Shown: positions 7,406 to 17,420 of the stretch, piece by piece
How the letters are laid out: each line of letters begins with the position of its first letter
How positions within the stretch are numbered: the stretch's first letter is position 1
Assembly: GCF_000813965.1 (NCBI RefSeq)
Contig: NZ_JWLI01000013.1
Location: forward strand, 62,001-126,000
Reading direction: 5' to 3'
Length of the DNA: 64,000 nt
Origin: Leisingera sp. ANG-M7
GTDB taxonomy: Bacteria > Pseudomonadota > Alphaproteobacteria > Rhodobacterales > Rhodobacteraceae
Translations under genes and position numbers: made by a program
Notes under the pieces: model-generated
Database searches by the model: none
What the model was told of the DNA's origin: nothing
The model's input: only the letters and a program-made list of their open reading frames with translations

Positions 7406-7921
7406 ATGCCAGCACACACCAGCACAGCCCCTTCGCGGCGCGCATTCCTGACCGGAAGGGTAGCCCGCCCGGATCCCGAGTTCCGCCCACCCTGGACGGA
7501 TGAGGCCCGGGTGCAGGCCCATTGCACCAGCTGCAATGCCTGCGTGGAAAGCTGCCCGGAGAACATTATCGAGTTCGACAGCCGCAACCGACCGCGGATC
7601 AATTTCCGCGGCGGCGAATGCACCTTCTGCGCGGCTTGCGCCGAAGCCTGCCCCGAACCTGTGTTCGATCTGGAGCAGCCGGCGGCCTGGCCGGTCACGG
7701 TAGAGATCACCGGCAGCTGTCTGAACGCCGCCGGCATCGCTTGCCAGCTGTGCACCGATATCTGCGACCCGCGCGCCCTGCGGATGGACCTGTCGGTCCG
7801 CCCGGTCGGCGCCATTCAGGTGGACGCCGGCGCCTGCACCGGTTGCGGCGCTTGCCTTTCCGCTTGCCCGAACAACGCCATCGCGATCACCGATCCCCGC
7901 CAGCAAAGGAAGTCCGCGTGA
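7406..7921 (+). CDS. napF: Ferredoxin-type protein NapF
   Basis: This 171-aa iron-sulfur protein has three [4Fe-4S] motifs: CTSCNACVESCP, CTFCAACAEACP and CTGCGACLSACP. A fourth Cys cluster, IACQLCTDICDP, is less regular. The N-terminus SRRAFLTGR looks like a Tat motif, yet NapF is known to work in the cytoplasm, where it is thought to help load the Fe-S cluster of NapA before export. It sits between napE and napD, and its TGA overlaps the napD GTG start. Confidence 0.93.
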   Translation: MPAHTSTAPSRRAFLTGRVARPDPEFRPPWTDEARVQAHCTSCNACVESCPENIIEFDSRNRPRINFRGGECTFCAACAEACPEPVFDLEQPAAWPVTVEITGSCLNAAGIACQLCTDICDPRALRMDLSVRPVGAIQVDAGACTGCGACLSACPNNAIAITDPRQQRKSA

Positions 7922-8196
7922 CAGAAGAAATCCATATCTCCAGCCTGCTGGTGCGCAGCGACCCGGCGCGGATGGAGGCCGTTCTGGCCGACATCAAATC
8001 CATGCCCCGCGCTGAAATTTCGCAAACCGATCCCTCGGGCAAGATCGTGGTCCTGTTCGAGGCCGACAGCGACCGGGCCATCGGCGATGCACTCGCCAAA
8101 ATTCAGCTTCTCGACGGTGTCGCCAGTGCGGCGCTTGTCTTCCATCAAACCTGCGATGCGCAGGACCTCGCCATTGAAGAAGGAGTCCCCCAATGA
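7918..8196 (+). CDS. napD: NapA signal-peptide-binding chaperone NapD
   Basis: NapD is 92 aa and starts at GTG 7918, which overlaps the napF stop (GTGA) and follows AAAGGAAG. The sequence [20 protein letters not shown], then [19 protein letters not shown] and a final strand ending LVFHQ, is the ferredoxin-like fold of the NapD family. NapD binds the twin-arginine signal peptide of NapA and delays its export until cofactor insertion. The GTG start means a search restricted to ATG would miss its true N-terminus. Its stop overlaps the napA start. Confidence 0.93.
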   Translation: MTEEIHISSLLVRSDPARMEAVLADIKSMPRAEISQTDPSGKIVVLFEADSDRAIGDALAKIQLLDGVASAALVFHQTCDAQDLAIEEGVPQ

Positions 8197-10691
8197 CCGG
8201 ACTTACCCGCCGTGACGCCATCAAGGCGCAGGCCGCCGCCGCCGCGGCGCTTGCTGCCGGCCTGCCGGTTCCTGCGGCAGCGCAGAACCTTGTTACCGAC
8301 GCAAACGTGACTGAGCTGAAATGGTCCAAGGCGGCCTGCCGCTTCTGCGGCACCGGCTGCTCGATCATGGTGGCCACCAAGGCCGGCCGCGTGGTCGCCA
8401 CCCACGGCGACACCCAGGCAGAGGTCAACCGCGGCCTGAACTGCGTCAAGGGCTACTTCCTCTCGAAGATCATGTATGGCGCCGACCGCCTGACCACGCC
8501 GCTTTTGCGTAAAACCAACGGCGAATATGACAAGAACGGCGAATTCACCCCGGTTTCCTGGGATGAAGCCTTCGACATCATGGCCGAGAAGTGGAAGAAG
8601 ACCCTGGCCGAGAAAGGCCCCGAGGGCATCGGCATGTTCGGCTCCGGCCAGTGGACCGTCTGGGAAGGCTATGCCGCATCCAAGCTGATGAAGGCGGGCT
8701 TCCGCTCCAACAACATCGACCCGAACGCGCGCCACTGCATGGCCTCTGCCGTGGGCGGCTTCATGCGCACTTTCGGCATCGACGAGCCGATGGGCTGCTA
8801 TGACGACTTCGAGAACGCCGATGCCTTCGTGCTGTGGGGCTCGAACATGGCGGAGATGCACCCGATCCTGTGGACCCGCATCACCGACCGCCGCTTCAGC
8901 CATCCGCACGTCAAGGTGGCGGTGCTGTCAACCTTCACCCACCGCAGCTTCGACCTGGCGGACATCCCGGCGGTGTTCACCCCGCACACCGACCTGGTGA
9001 TGCTGAACTACATCGCCAACTACATCATCCAGAACGGCGCGGTGAACGAGGACTTCGTCGCCAAGCACGTCAACTTCAAGCGCGGCAACCAGGACATCGG
9101 CTATGGCCTGCGCCCGGAGCACCCGCTGGAGCAGATGGCAGAGAACGCGGACAAGGCCGGCGGCGCCTCGGACATGACGTTTGAGGAATTTGCCGAGTTC
9201 GTCTCCGAGTACACGCTTGAAAAAGCGTCGGAAATGTCCGGCGTCCCGGCAGAGACCCTGGAGAAGATCGCCAAGCTCTATGCCGATCCGGATACCAAGG
9301 TCATGTCGCTCTGGACAATGGGCGTGAACCAGCACACCCGCGGTGTCTGGGTCAACAACATGATCTACAACATCCACCTGCTGACCGGTAAGATCTCCAC
9401 TCCCGGCAACTCGCCGTTCTCGCTGACCGGCCAGCCCTCCGCCTGTGGCACCGCGCGCGAGGTCGGCACCTTTGCGCACCGCCTGCCCGCGGACATGGTG
9501 GTCAAGAACCCCGAGCACCGCGCCTATGCCGAGAAGATCTGGAAACTGCCTGAAGGCACCGTTCCGGGCTGGGTCGGCTCCCACGCGGTGAAACAGAACC
9601 GCGACCTGAAGGACGGCAAAATCAACTGCTACTGGGTTCAGGTGAACAACAACATGCAGGCCGCCCCCAACATGATGGAGGAAGGGCTGCCGGGCTACCG
9701 CAACCCCGACAACTTCATCGTGGTCTCGGACGCCTATCCGACGGTGACGGCTGAAGCTGCAGACCTGATCCTGCCCGCCGCCATGTGGGTAGAGAAGGAA
9801 GGCGCCTACGGCAACGCCGAGCGCCGCACCCAGTTCTGGTACCAGCTGGTCAACGCACCGGGTGAATCCAAGTCCGACCTGTGGCAGCTGGCGGAATTCT
9901 CCAAACGCTTCACCACCGATGAAGTCTGGCCGGCGGAAATCCTCGACGCCAATCCCGAATACAAGGGCAAGACCCTGTTCGAAGTGCTGTTTGCCAATGG
10001 AAAGGTCGATCAGTTCGAGCTGTCTGAAAAGGCCAAGGAATACGGCAACCACGAATCCGAGGACTTCGGCTTCTACATCCAGAAGGGCCTGTTCGAGGAA
10101 TACGCCGAGTTCGGCCGCGGCAAGGCGCACGACCTGGCCCCGTTCGACACCTACCACGAGGTGCGCGGCCTGCGCTGGCCGGTGGTGGACGGCAAGGAAA
10201 CCCGCTGGCGCTTCAAGGAAGGCTCCGACCCCTACGCGAAACCCGGATCGGACTATGATTTCTACGGCAAGCCCGACGGCAAGGCGGTGATCTTTGCGCT
10301 GCCCTACGAGCCGCCGGCGGAAAGCCCGGATGACGAATACCCGATGTGGCTGGCCACCGGCCGCGTGCTGGAGCACTGGCACTCTGGTTCCATGACCCAG
10401 CGGGTGCCGGAACTGTACCAGGCCGTCCCGGATGCGCTGTGCTACATGCACCCGGACGATGCCAAGGCGCAGGGCTTCCGGCGCGGCACCGAGGTGCGGA
10501 TCATCTCGCGCCGCGGTGAAATCCGCACAAGGGTTGAGACCCGCGGCCGCAACAAGCCGCCCAAGGGTCTGGTCTTTGTGCCGTGGTTCGATGCGCGCCG
10601 GCTGATCAACAAGGTCACGCTGGACGCCACCGATCCGATCTCGAAACAGACGGATTTCAAGAAATGCGCAATCCGTATCGAAGCAGTGTGA
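8193..10691 (+). CDS. napA: Periplasmic nitrate reductase catalytic subunit NapA
   Basis: NapA reduces nitrate to nitrite in the periplasm with a bis-MGD molybdenum centre and one [4Fe-4S] cluster. The 832-aa protein starts with a Tat signal ([10 protein letters not shown] then an Ala-rich h-region and AAAQ). The cluster motif is C-R-F-C-G-T-G-C with a fourth Cys in LNCVKG. The molybdenum ligand Cys is residue 182 in [13 protein letters not shown]. Length and motif order are those of normal NapA. The start overlaps napD (ATGA) and the stop is eight bases before napB. Confidence 0.98.
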   Translation: MTGLTRRDAIKAQAAAAAALAAGLPVPAAAQNLVTDANVTELKWSKAACRFCGTGCSIMVATKAGRVVATHGDTQAEVNRGLNCVKGYFLSKIMYGADRLTTPLLRKTNGEYDKNGEFTPVSWDEAFDIMAEKWKKTLAEKGPEGIGMFGSGQWTVWEGYAASKLMKAGFRSNNIDPNARHCMASAVGGFMRTFGIDEPMGCYDDFENADAFVLWGSNMAEMHPILWTRITDRRFSHPHVKVAVLSTFTHRSFDLADIPAVFTPHTDLVMLNYIANYIIQNGAVNEDFVAKHVNFKRGNQDIGYGLRPEHPLEQMAENADKAGGASDMTFEEFAEFVSEYTLEKASEMSGVPAETLEKIAKLYADPDTKVMSLWTMGVNQHTRGVWVNNMIYNIHLLTGKISTPGNSPFSLTGQPSACGTAREVGTFAHRLPADMVVKNPEHRAYAEKIWKLPEGTVPGWVGSHAVKQNRDLKDGKINCYWVQVNNNMQAAPNMMEEGLPGYRNPDNFIVVSDAYPTVTAEAADLILPAAMWVEKEGAYGNAERRTQFWYQLVNAPGESKSDLWQLAEFSKRFTTDEVWPAEILDANPEYKGKTLFEVLFANGKVDQFELSEKAKEYGNHESEDFGFYIQKGLFEEYAEFGRGKAHDLAPFDTYHEVRGLRWPVVDGKETRWRFKEGSDPYAKPGSDYDFYGKPDGKAVIFALPYEPPAESPDDEYPMWLATGRVLEHWHSGSMTQRVPELYQAVPDALCYMHPDDAKAQGFRRGTEVRIISRRGEIRTRVETRGRNKPPKGLVFVPWFDARRLINKVTLDATDPISKQTDFKKCAIRIEAV

Positions 10692-10699
10692 GGCCCGTC

Positions 10700-11182
10700 A
10701 TGAAACATCTCCGTCTCGCTATTCTGGCCGTTCCGGTCTTTCTGGCCTCGGCAGTTTTCGCCCAGGACGTTTCCCAGAATCAGGTCGCCACGCTGCGCAA
10801 CACCGCGCCGCTGGACCAAGAGGGCGAAGCCACCCAGATCCCCGGCATCGTCAACACCGACATCCGCCAGGTGCGCAACTACCCGGATCAGCCGCCGCTG
10901 ATCCCGCACAAGACCGACAACTACCAGGTCGATCTGAACTCCAACAAATGCCTGACCTGCCACAGCCGCACGGCCGTGGAGGTCAGCCAGGCGCCGATGA
11001 TCTCTGTCACCCACTTCATGAACCGCGAGGGCCAGACCCTCGGCGCGGTCAGCCCTCGGCGCTATTTCTGCACCCAGTGCCACGTGGTGCAGACCAACGC
11101 CCGGCCGCTGGTCGAGAATGAGTTCGTCGATGTCGACAAGGTGATCGACTACGTCAAGGCACAGCAGGGCGGGGCGGACTGA
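10700..11182 (+). CDS. napB: Periplasmic nitrate reductase diheme cytochrome NapB
   Basis: NapB (160 aa) accepts electrons from NapC and passes them to NapA. The ATG at 10700 gives a Sec signal peptide [21 protein letters not shown], and the longer frame upstream lies inside napA. Two c-type heme sites are present, CLTCH (residues 84-88) and CTQCH (124-128), together with [13 protein letters not shown] and a His in THFMNRE typical of the axial ligands. The final base of its stop is the first base of napC's ATG region (TGATG). Confidence 0.96.
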   Translation: MKHLRLAILAVPVFLASAVFAQDVSQNQVATLRNTAPLDQEGEATQIPGIVNTDIRQVRNYPDQPPLIPHKTDNYQVDLNSNKCLTCHSRTAVEVSQAPMISVTHFMNREGQTLGAVSPRRYFCTQCHVVQTNARPLVENEFVDVDKVIDYVKAQQGGAD

Positions 11183-11850
11183 TGTGGGGTTTTCTGAAAC
11201 GTCTCTGGTGGATCATCAGGCGGCCCAGCGCCTATTTCTCGCTCGGCTTTCTGACCATGGGCGGCTTTGTGATGGGGATTATTTTCTGGGGCGGATTCAA
11301 CACCGCGCTTGAGGTCACCAACACAGAGGCCTTCTGCACCAGCTGCCACGAAATGCGCGACAACGTGTTCGAGGAGCTGAAGCCGACGATCCACTATTCC
11401 AACCGCTCCGGCGTGCGGGCCTCCTGTCCGGACTGCCACGTGCCGCACAACTGGACCAACAAGATCGCGCGCAAGATGCAGGCTTCCAAGGAGGTCTGGG
11501 GCAAGATCTTCGGCACCATCAACACGCGGGAGAAATTCCTGGAGCACCGGCTGGAACTGGCGCAGCACGAATGGGCGCGGCTTGAGGCGAATGACTCGCT
11601 GGAATGCCGCAACTGCCACTCGGATGAGTCAATGGACATCACCCGCCAGTCCAAGCGGGCCGCGGACGCGCATGAGCGCTTCCTGTTCACCGGCGAGAAG
11701 ACCTGCATCAACTGCCACAAGGGCATCGCCCACCAGCTGCCCGACATGGCCGCAGCTGAAGGCGAGGATCACGCAGGCCTGCTGGCCCCGGCCCACGGTG
11801 AGGGCCTGCTGGCCAGCACCCGCAGCTACCTGGGCCTGAGCAGCGACTGA
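11182..11850 (+). CDS. napC: Tetraheme quinol dehydrogenase NapC
   Basis: NapC (222 aa) is a NapC/NirT-family membrane cytochrome that oxidises quinol and feeds NapB. It has one N-terminal membrane anchor (about residues 18-39) and four heme motifs, CTSCH (52), CPDCH (82), CRNCH (142) and CINCH (175). The last gene of the operon, it is followed 24 bases later by a strong terminator. No napG, napH or ccm genes follow, so quinol electrons must come through NapC alone. Confidence 0.96.
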   Translation: MWGFLKRLWWIIRRPSAYFSLGFLTMGGFVMGIIFWGGFNTALEVTNTEAFCTSCHEMRDNVFEELKPTIHYSNRSGVRASCPDCHVPHNWTNKIARKMQASKEVWGKIFGTINTREKFLEHRLELAQHEWARLEANDSLECRNCHSDESMDITRQSKRAADAHERFLFTGEKTCINCHKGIAHQLPDMAAAEGEDHAGLLAPAHGEGLLASTRSYLGLSSD

Positions 11851-11873
11851 CGCTGCCAGCCCCGCAAAACACG

Positions 11874-11908
11874 AAAAGGCCGCTGTCCCGATGGGCAGCG
11901 GCCTTTTT
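11874..11908. terminator. Bidirectional intrinsic terminator between napC and trhO
   Basis: A perfect 12-bp stem, AAAAGGCCGCTG paired with CAGCGGCCTTTT, encloses a 10-base loop and is followed by T on the plus strand and by T-rich sequence on the minus strand. It lies between convergent napC and trhO and probably serves both. Confidence 0.9.
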
Positions 11909-11931
11909 AGTGTCTGTTTTCAGGCTCAGCC

Positions 11932-12843
11932 TTACAGAGGGATGCTGCCCAGATGCTCCTCGCCGCGCGCGCGGGCCAGCTGCATCTGCTTCTGCCGCTC
12001 GCGGAACCGGACCTTGTCCTCTTCCGAGGTCTGATCGATGCACAGGTGGCAGCTGACGCCCTGCTCAAATTCGGGCCGCGCCTTGTCCTCCAGCAGGATC
12101 GGGCGGCGGCAGCCGTGGCACAGCTCATGCGGGCCTTCGACCAGCCCGTGGCCGACCGACACCCGGTTGTCGAACACAAAGCATTCGCCTTCCCAGGTGC
12201 TGTTCTCCGCCGGCATTTCCTCCAGGTAGCGCAGGATGCCGCCCTTCAGGTGATACACATCCTCCACCCCCTGGCCCAACAGGTAATTGGTCGACTTCTC
12301 GCAGCGGATGCCGCCGGTGCAGAACATCGCAACGCGCTTGTTGTGAAAGCGGTCCTTGTTCTCTTCCCACCAGGCGGGGAAATCGCGGAAAGACGCGGTC
12401 TTGGGGTCGATCGCGCCCTCGAAGGTGCCGATTGCCACTTCGTAGTCGTTGCGGGTGTCGATTAGCACCACATCGTCCTGCCGGATCAGGTCGTTCCACT
12501 CTTCCGGCTCGACGTAATGCCCGACAGAGGCCAGCGGATCGACGTCCGGCTGGCCCATCGTGACGATCTCTTTCTTCAGCCGCACTTTCATCTTGCCAAA
12601 CGGCGGCTCGGCGGCGGTGGCCTCTTTCCATTCCAGCCCCGCACAGCCCGGCAGAGACTTGATATGCGCCAGCACCGCGTCGATGCCGGACCGAGGGCCT
12701 GCGATGGTGCCATTGATCCCTTCCTGCGCCAGCAGCAAGGAGCCTTTGACGTCCTGTGTCTGGCACAGGTCCAGCAGCGCCGGCCGGATCGCGGCGGGAT
12801 CGGGGAAACGGGTGAAGTGATAGAGGGCAGCAATCGTGTACAT
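11932..12843 (-). CDS. trhO: tRNA uridine(34) hydroxylase TrhO (rhodanese-domain)
   Basis: The 303-aa protein matches the YceA/TrhO family, which adds the 5-hydroxyl of 5-hydroxyuridine at tRNA wobble position 34. The N-terminal acylphosphatase-like part contains LLLAQEGINGTIAG, and the rhodanese domain contains VLIDTRNDYEVAIGTFEGA and the active-site loop MFCTGGIRCEKS with the catalytic Cys. C-terminal C-H-G-C and C-H-L-C pairs are a likely Zn site. It is transcribed alone, divergent from pncA. Confidence 0.92.
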   Translation of the reverse strand: MYTIAALYHFTRFPDPAAIRPALLDLCQTQDVKGSLLLAQEGINGTIAGPRSGIDAVLAHIKSLPGCAGLEWKEATAAEPPFGKMKVRLKKEIVTMGQPDVDPLASVGHYVEPEEWNDLIRQDDVVLIDTRNDYEVAIGTFEGAIDPKTASFRDFPAWWEENKDRFHNKRVAMFCTGGIRCEKSTNYLLGQGVEDVYHLKGGILRYLEEMPAENSTWEGECFVFDNRVSVGHGLVEGPHELCHGCRRPILLEDKARPEFEQGVSCHLCIDQTSEEDKVRFRERQKQMQLARARGEEHLGSIPL

Positions 12844-13021
12844 GCCCCGCCCTTAGAACCATGCGCGAGGGTTTTCAAGTCAAAGAACCCGCCCCGCGGC
12901 ACCAATAAAACAAGGGCTTTGGATGCATCTTTCCTGCCCTTCCGCGGTGTGCACCGCCAACAACAGTTCCCAAGGTCCGCCCGCACCGCTAGATATTGTG
13001 TGCGCAGTAAAGGAGATGCCG

Positions 13022-13618
13022 ATGACCCAGGCCCTGATCGTTGTTGACGTGCAAAACGATTTCTGTCCCGGCGGCGCGCTGGCGGTGCCCGGCGGGGATG
13101 AGGTGGTGGAGCCGATCAACGCAATGATGGACCAGTTCGATGCCGTGATCCTGACACAGGATTGGCATCCGGCGGGGCATTCCTCCTTTGCCTCCTCGCA
13201 TCCCGGCAAGTCGCCGTTTGAAACCACGGAAATGCCCTACGGCACCCAGGTGCTTTGGCCGGATCATTGTGTGCAAGGGTCCGATGGTGCCGCCTTTCAC
13301 AAGGATCTGCGCACCGACGGCGACCTGATCATCCGCAAAGGCTTTCGCGCCGGGATCGACAGCTATTCCGGTTTTTTCGAGAATGACCAGACAACGCCCA
13401 CCGGGCTGGAGGGATACCTGCGCAGCCGCGGCATCACAGGCGTGACACTGGCCGGGCTGGCCACCGATTTCTGCGTCGCCTTTACCGCGCTTGACGCGGC
13501 GCGGCTGGGGTTCGGCGTGACCGTGCAGCTGTCTGCTTGCCGTGCCATCGACCTGGAGGGCTCGCTTCAGACGGCGCTGTCGCAGATGGAACGCTCAGGG
13601 GTGGTTCTGCAATCCTGA
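13022..13618 (+). CDS. pncA: Nicotinamidase
   Basis: PncA hydrolyses nicotinamide to nicotinate for NAD salvage. The start ATG 13022 (MTQALIVVDVQNDF) is preferred over ATG 13016, because the AAGGAG at 13010-13015 would leave no spacing to the latter. The 198-aa isochorismatase-fold protein has Asp in VDVQNDFCPGG, metal-binding D-W-H-P-A-G-H, catalytic Lys in IIRKGF and catalytic Cys in ATDFCVAFTALDA. It partners pncB, 2.4 kb downstream, with a hybrid kinase between them. Confidence 0.95.
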   Translation: MTQALIVVDVQNDFCPGGALAVPGGDEVVEPINAMMDQFDAVILTQDWHPAGHSSFASSHPGKSPFETTEMPYGTQVLWPDHCVQGSDGAAFHKDLRTDGDLIIRKGFRAGIDSYSGFFENDQTTPTGLEGYLRSRGITGVTLAGLATDFCVAFTALDAARLGFGVTVQLSACRAIDLEGSLQTALSQMERSGVVLQS

Positions 13619-13687
13619 GTTGAGGTTTCCAAATATTAACCAAATACGACTAACACTTGCAGGGAGTCCGGACAGCAAGGCTGACTG

Positions 13688-15949
13688 ATGAACATAGGGA
13701 AGGGGCCGGTTGACGGCCCATTGGCCAGCTATGAAAGGAAGTACAGCTCGTTCGAGCTGATGATGCGCTATGCCAAGGGGCGGTCTAGAACCTTCTGGCC
13801 GCGCCAGGTCTTTGTGTTTGGTGTTTGCGTGCTGCTGGGGCTGGCAACGGACATTGCAATTGCTGCCATGGCGTTCGCGGCAGCCTTGATAGGCGACATC
13901 GCCGACAGTTACTGCCTGTGGCGCCTTCCGGCCCTGGCGGCGAAAGGTTTCCCTGAATCAAAACTGCGATTGCTGACAACGTTTTCCGCTGCTGTCTACG
14001 GCGCCGGAATGAGCATCTGCGCCACCTTGCCGTACTGGCCATGGGTGGAGGCCGGAATGGGCTCCGATCACCACCTGGACCTGCTGTTCTCCATCGCGGT
14101 TCTTGCAGGCATCGCAATGAATGCCGCAATCACCTTTCCTTACCACCGCGCGGCATCGCTTGTCTGGATGCTGTACTTCTGCACGGTCCCGGGCGTCATG
14201 CTCTGGGTCGATTCCACAGTGGGGGGAGGGATTACAACCGAATGGCTGCTGCATGCCGCCGGGGTCGCGACACTGACCGGCTATATGTTCTGGCTCGGGG
14301 CATACGGGCGCCGCACCTTTGAAAACACCCGCCAGTACAACCTCGCCACCGCCACCCAGCAGCAGGAGCTGGAAGCGGCAAACGCCCGCTTGCAGGAGCA
14401 GCAGATGGCGGCCCGGCGCCTGGCGCTGGTCGCGGAAAACGCCAATGACAGCGTGATGCTGATGGACCGGGAGGGGCGGATCACCTGGGTCAACGACAGT
14501 TTCACCCGTATCACCGGATACTCGTCAGAAGAAGCGCTGGGCCAGATGCCCGGCGATCTTCTGAACAGCGGCGAAACCGATCCCGGAACGATCAAGCTGC
14601 TGCAGGACAGTATCCGCTACGCCCAGCCGGTCCGGGTTGAAATCCGCAACCGCTGCAAGGACGGGCGCAAGGTCTGGATCGAAACCAGCCAGGTGCCGAT
14701 GCTGAACAGCGACGGCAAACTGGAAACCCTGATTGCAGTGGAGCGCGACATTACCGCCGCCAAGGAAAACGCCCGCCAGCTGGAAAAGGCACGTGCCGCC
14801 GCTGAGGAGGGCGCCCGCGCCAAGTCGGACTTCCTGGCCACCATGAGCCACGAAATCCGCACCCCGATGAACGGGGTGATCGGCATGGCGCAGCTGTTGC
14901 GCGACAGCGGATTGAACGAAGATCAGGCGCTTTATGCCGATACCATTCTCAGTTCCGCCGACATGCTGCTGGCCCTGATCAACGATGTGCTCGACTTCTC
15001 CAAGATGGACGCTGAGGAACTCACGCTCAGCCCGGTCAACTTCGATCCCCGCACCTGTTTTGAAACCACCATCCGGCTGCTGCAGGCCCAGGCGGACGCC
15101 AAGGGGCTGGAACTGGCACTGGAGATCCAGGAAGACCTGCCTGCGCATCTGCACGGTGACGACCGGCGGATCCGGCAGATCCTGATGAACCTGGCCGGAA
15201 ATGCCATCAAGTTCACCAAAAAGGGCCGGGTTTCGGTTTCGCTGGGCGGCGTGGCTGCGGCCGGCGGCTATGAGCTGACCTTCACGGTGACTGACACCGG
15301 CATCGGCATCGCCGAGGAAAAGCTGGGTGACGTGTTTGAGCGCTTCTCGCAGGCGGATGCCGCGATCAGCCGCCGCTTTGGCGGCACCGGCCTGGGGCTC
15401 GCCATCTCCCGCCGCCTGGCAGAGGCGATGGGCGGCAGCATCGCGGTTTCGTCCAAACTGGGCACCGGGTCCTGCTTTGCGGTGCGGTTGCACCTGCAGG
15501 ACGCGCAGGCTGGTAATGCTGCGCAGCCGGAACCTGCAGATGCGCGCGACCCTTCAGCGCTGGGCGGGCTGCGGGTGCTGGTGGCAGAGGACAATGCCGT
15601 GAACCGGCTGCTGGTGGAGAAATTCCTGAGCGCAGCGCCTGTCGAACTGGCCTTCGCGCGCGATGGCCGCGAGGCGGTGGCACAGTTTGAATCCTTTGCG
15701 CCGGACGTCATCCTGATGGACATGTCTATGCCGGACATGGACGGGCTGGAAGCCACCCGCGCAATCCGCGCCTTGGTCCGGCCGCAGCCGGTGATTGTGG
15801 CGCTGACGGCCAATGCCTTTGATTCTGACCGCAAGGCCTGCCTAGCCGCGGGCATGGATGATTTCATGAGCAAACCCATCAGCAAACCCAAGCTTCTGGA
15901 CCTGCTGGCCCGGCTGGCCCCGCAGGCGCAAAGCCGCCGCGCGGGCTGA
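13688..15949 (+). CDS. Hybrid sensor histidine kinase/response regulator (membrane, PAS)
   Basis: This 753-aa protein has an N-terminal membrane sensor of several hydrophobic helices (roughly residues 35-215), a coiled linker, and a PAS domain (about 245-360; RITWVNDSFTRITGYSSEEA). The HisKA domain has phosphoacceptor His388 in [11 protein letters not shown]. An HATPase domain with [13 protein letters not shown] follows, and a C-terminal receiver has Asp678 in LMDMSMPDMDG. The layout is that of a BarA/LuxQ-like phosphorelay kinase, but there is no Hpt domain or cognate regulator nearby. The stimulus is unknown; its position between pncA and pncB hints at a link to NAD status but does not show it. 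Confidence 0.93.
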   Translation: MNIGKGPVDGPLASYERKYSSFELMMRYAKGRSRTFWPRQVFVFGVCVLLGLATDIAIAAMAFAAALIGDIADSYCLWRLPALAAKGFPESKLRLLTTFSAAVYGAGMSICATLPYWPWVEAGMGSDHHLDLLFSIAVLAGIAMNAAITFPYHRAASLVWMLYFCTVPGVMLWVDSTVGGGITTEWLLHAAGVATLTGYMFWLGAYGRRTFENTRQYNLATATQQQELEAANARLQEQQMAARRLALVAENANDSVMLMDREGRITWVNDSFTRITGYSSEEALGQMPGDLLNSGETDPGTIKLLQDSIRYAQPVRVEIRNRCKDGRKVWIETSQVPMLNSDGKLETLIAVERDITAAKENARQLEKARAAAEEGARAKSDFLATMSHEIRTPMNGVIGMAQLLRDSGLNEDQALYADTILSSADMLLALINDVLDFSKMDAEELTLSPVNFDPRTCFETTIRLLQAQADAKGLELALEIQEDLPAHLHGDDRRIRQILMNLAGNAIKFTKKGRVSVSLGGVAAAGGYELTFTVTDTGIGIAEEKLGDVFERFSQADAAISRRFGGTGLGLAISRRLAEAMGGSIAVSSKLGTGSCFAVRLHLQDAQAGNAAQPEPADARDPSALGGLRVLVAEDNAVNRLLVEKFLSAAPVELAFARDGREAVAQFESFAPDVILMDMSMPDMDGLEATRAIRALVRPQPVIVALTANAFDSDRKACLAAGMDDFMSKPISKPKLLDLLARLAPQAQSRRAG

Positions 15950-16011
15950 CCGCCTTGCCCCGGCTGCCGGGCTGTCCTATCAATCAGTGATCCTTATGCA
16001 CGAGGCCGCCG

Positions 16012-17301
16012 GTGGACATTGCAACCCGCGTCTACAATCACAAATGGAAGATCGACCCGATCGTCCGGTCGCTGATTGATACTGATTTCTATAAGCTTCT
16101 GATGTGCCAGTCGGTGTTCCGCAACAAGCCGGACACCACCGTCACCTTTTCACTGATCAACCGCTCGGCGCATGTGCCGCTGGCCAAGCTGATCGACGAG
16201 GGCGAGCTGCGCGAACAGCTGGACCACATCCGCTCACTGTCCCTCAGCCGCGGCGAAAGCACCTGGCTCCGCGGCAACACCTTCTATGGCAAGCGGCAGA
16301 TGTTCCGCCCCGACTTCATGGAGTGGTTCGAAGGGCTGCGCCTGCCGCCCTACCACCTGGAGCGCAAGGGTGATCAGTACGAACTGACGTTCGAGGGCAA
16401 GTGGCACGAGGTGATGCTGTGGGAAATCCCGGCACTCGCGGTGCTGATGGAGCTGCGCAGCCGGGCAGTGATCAACAGCATGGGCCGGTTTGAACTGCAG
16501 GTGCTGTACGCCCGCGCCATGACCCGCGTCTGGGAAAAGATCGAACGCTTGCGCGAGGTGGAGGAGCTCACCATCGCCGATTTCGGCACCCGCCGCCGCC
16601 ATTCCTTCCTCTGGCAGGACTGGTGCGTGCAGGCGATGATCGAGGGGCTGGGCGACAAATTCACCGGCACCTCCAACTGTCTTATCGCTATGCGCCGCGA
16701 GGTGGAGGCGATCGGCACCAACGCCCATGAGCTGCCGATGGTCTATTCGGCGCTGGCAGAGAGTGACGCGGAACTGGCGCAGGCCCCCTACGACGTGCTG
16801 TCCGACTGGCATGATGAGCACGAGGGCAACCTGCGCATCATCCTGCCCGACACCTATGGCACCCAGGGATTCCTCGACCGCGCGCCGGACTGGCTGGCCG
16901 GCTGGACCGGCATCCGCATCGACAGCGGCGATCCGGCCAAGGGCGCCGAGGTGGCGATCAACTGGTGGAAAGCCCGCGGCGAGGATCCGGCAGAGAAACG
17001 GGTGATCTTCTCCGATGGCCTGGACGTGCAGCAGATCCAGGACCTGCACGCGCAGTTCTCGGACCGCACCAAGGTTTCCTTCGGCTGGGGCACGCTCTTG
17101 ACCAACGACTTCCGCAAGCTGGTGCCGGATGACGCGCTGGCGCCGTTCTCGCTGGTCTGCAAGGCGGTTGCGGCCAACGGGCGGCCCACCGTGAAGCTGT
17201 CCGACAACCCGGAAAAGGCGATGGGTCCGGCAGAGGAAATCGTCCGCTACAAGCGTGTTTTCGGTGTCGGAGAGCAGGAACGGCAGGCGGTAATCGTTTG
17301 A
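16012..17301 (+). CDS. pncB: Nicotinate phosphoribosyltransferase
   Basis: PncB converts nicotinate and PRPP to nicotinate mononucleotide. The 429-aa frame opens at GTG 16012; the nearby ATG at 15996 is out of frame. Family landmarks are LIDTDFYKLLMCQSVF, the ADFGTRRRHSF segment (His of the phosphorylation site), GTSNCLIAMR, IRIDSGDPAKG and FGWGTLLTND. Together with pncA it completes the deamidating nicotinamide salvage route. A 30-bp palindrome lies 65 bases after its stop. Confidence 0.96.
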   Translation: MDIATRVYNHKWKIDPIVRSLIDTDFYKLLMCQSVFRNKPDTTVTFSLINRSAHVPLAKLIDEGELREQLDHIRSLSLSRGESTWLRGNTFYGKRQMFRPDFMEWFEGLRLPPYHLERKGDQYELTFEGKWHEVMLWEIPALAVLMELRSRAVINSMGRFELQVLYARAMTRVWEKIERLREVEELTIADFGTRRRHSFLWQDWCVQAMIEGLGDKFTGTSNCLIAMRREVEAIGTNAHELPMVYSALAESDAELAQAPYDVLSDWHDEHEGNLRIILPDTYGTQGFLDRAPDWLAGWTGIRIDSGDPAKGAEVAINWWKARGEDPAEKRVIFSDGLDVQQIQDLHAQFSDRTKVSFGWGTLLTNDFRKLVPDDALAPFSLVCKAVAANGRPTVKLSDNPEKAMGPAEEIVRYKRVFGVGEQERQAVIV

Positions 17302-17365
17302 TAACACTTCGCCGGTCTAGCGGCGTGTATTCCTTGAAGAGGTACAATTAGTGGCAGCCTCTCTG

Positions 17366-17395
17366 CCCCAATGTTTCGCGCGCGAAACATTGGGG
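17366..17395. repeat. Perfect 30-bp palindrome
   Basis: Arms CCCCAATGTTTCGCG and CGCGAAACATTGGGG are exact reverse complements with no spacer, centred between 17380 and 17381. It lies between the convergent genes pncB and aldehyde dehydrogenase. No T-run follows on either strand, so it is not a classical intrinsic terminator; a protein-binding site or a long hairpin is possible. Confidence 0.9.
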
Positions 17396-17420
17396 TAATA
17401 GTGCTGACCTAATTTCTACC

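Noticed and set aside
17371-17390. Naming the palindrome core as a ParB parS site
   Set aside because: The centre has six bases (GCGCGC) rather than the four (ACGT) of parS, and only one copy is visible, so a parS assignment is not justified.
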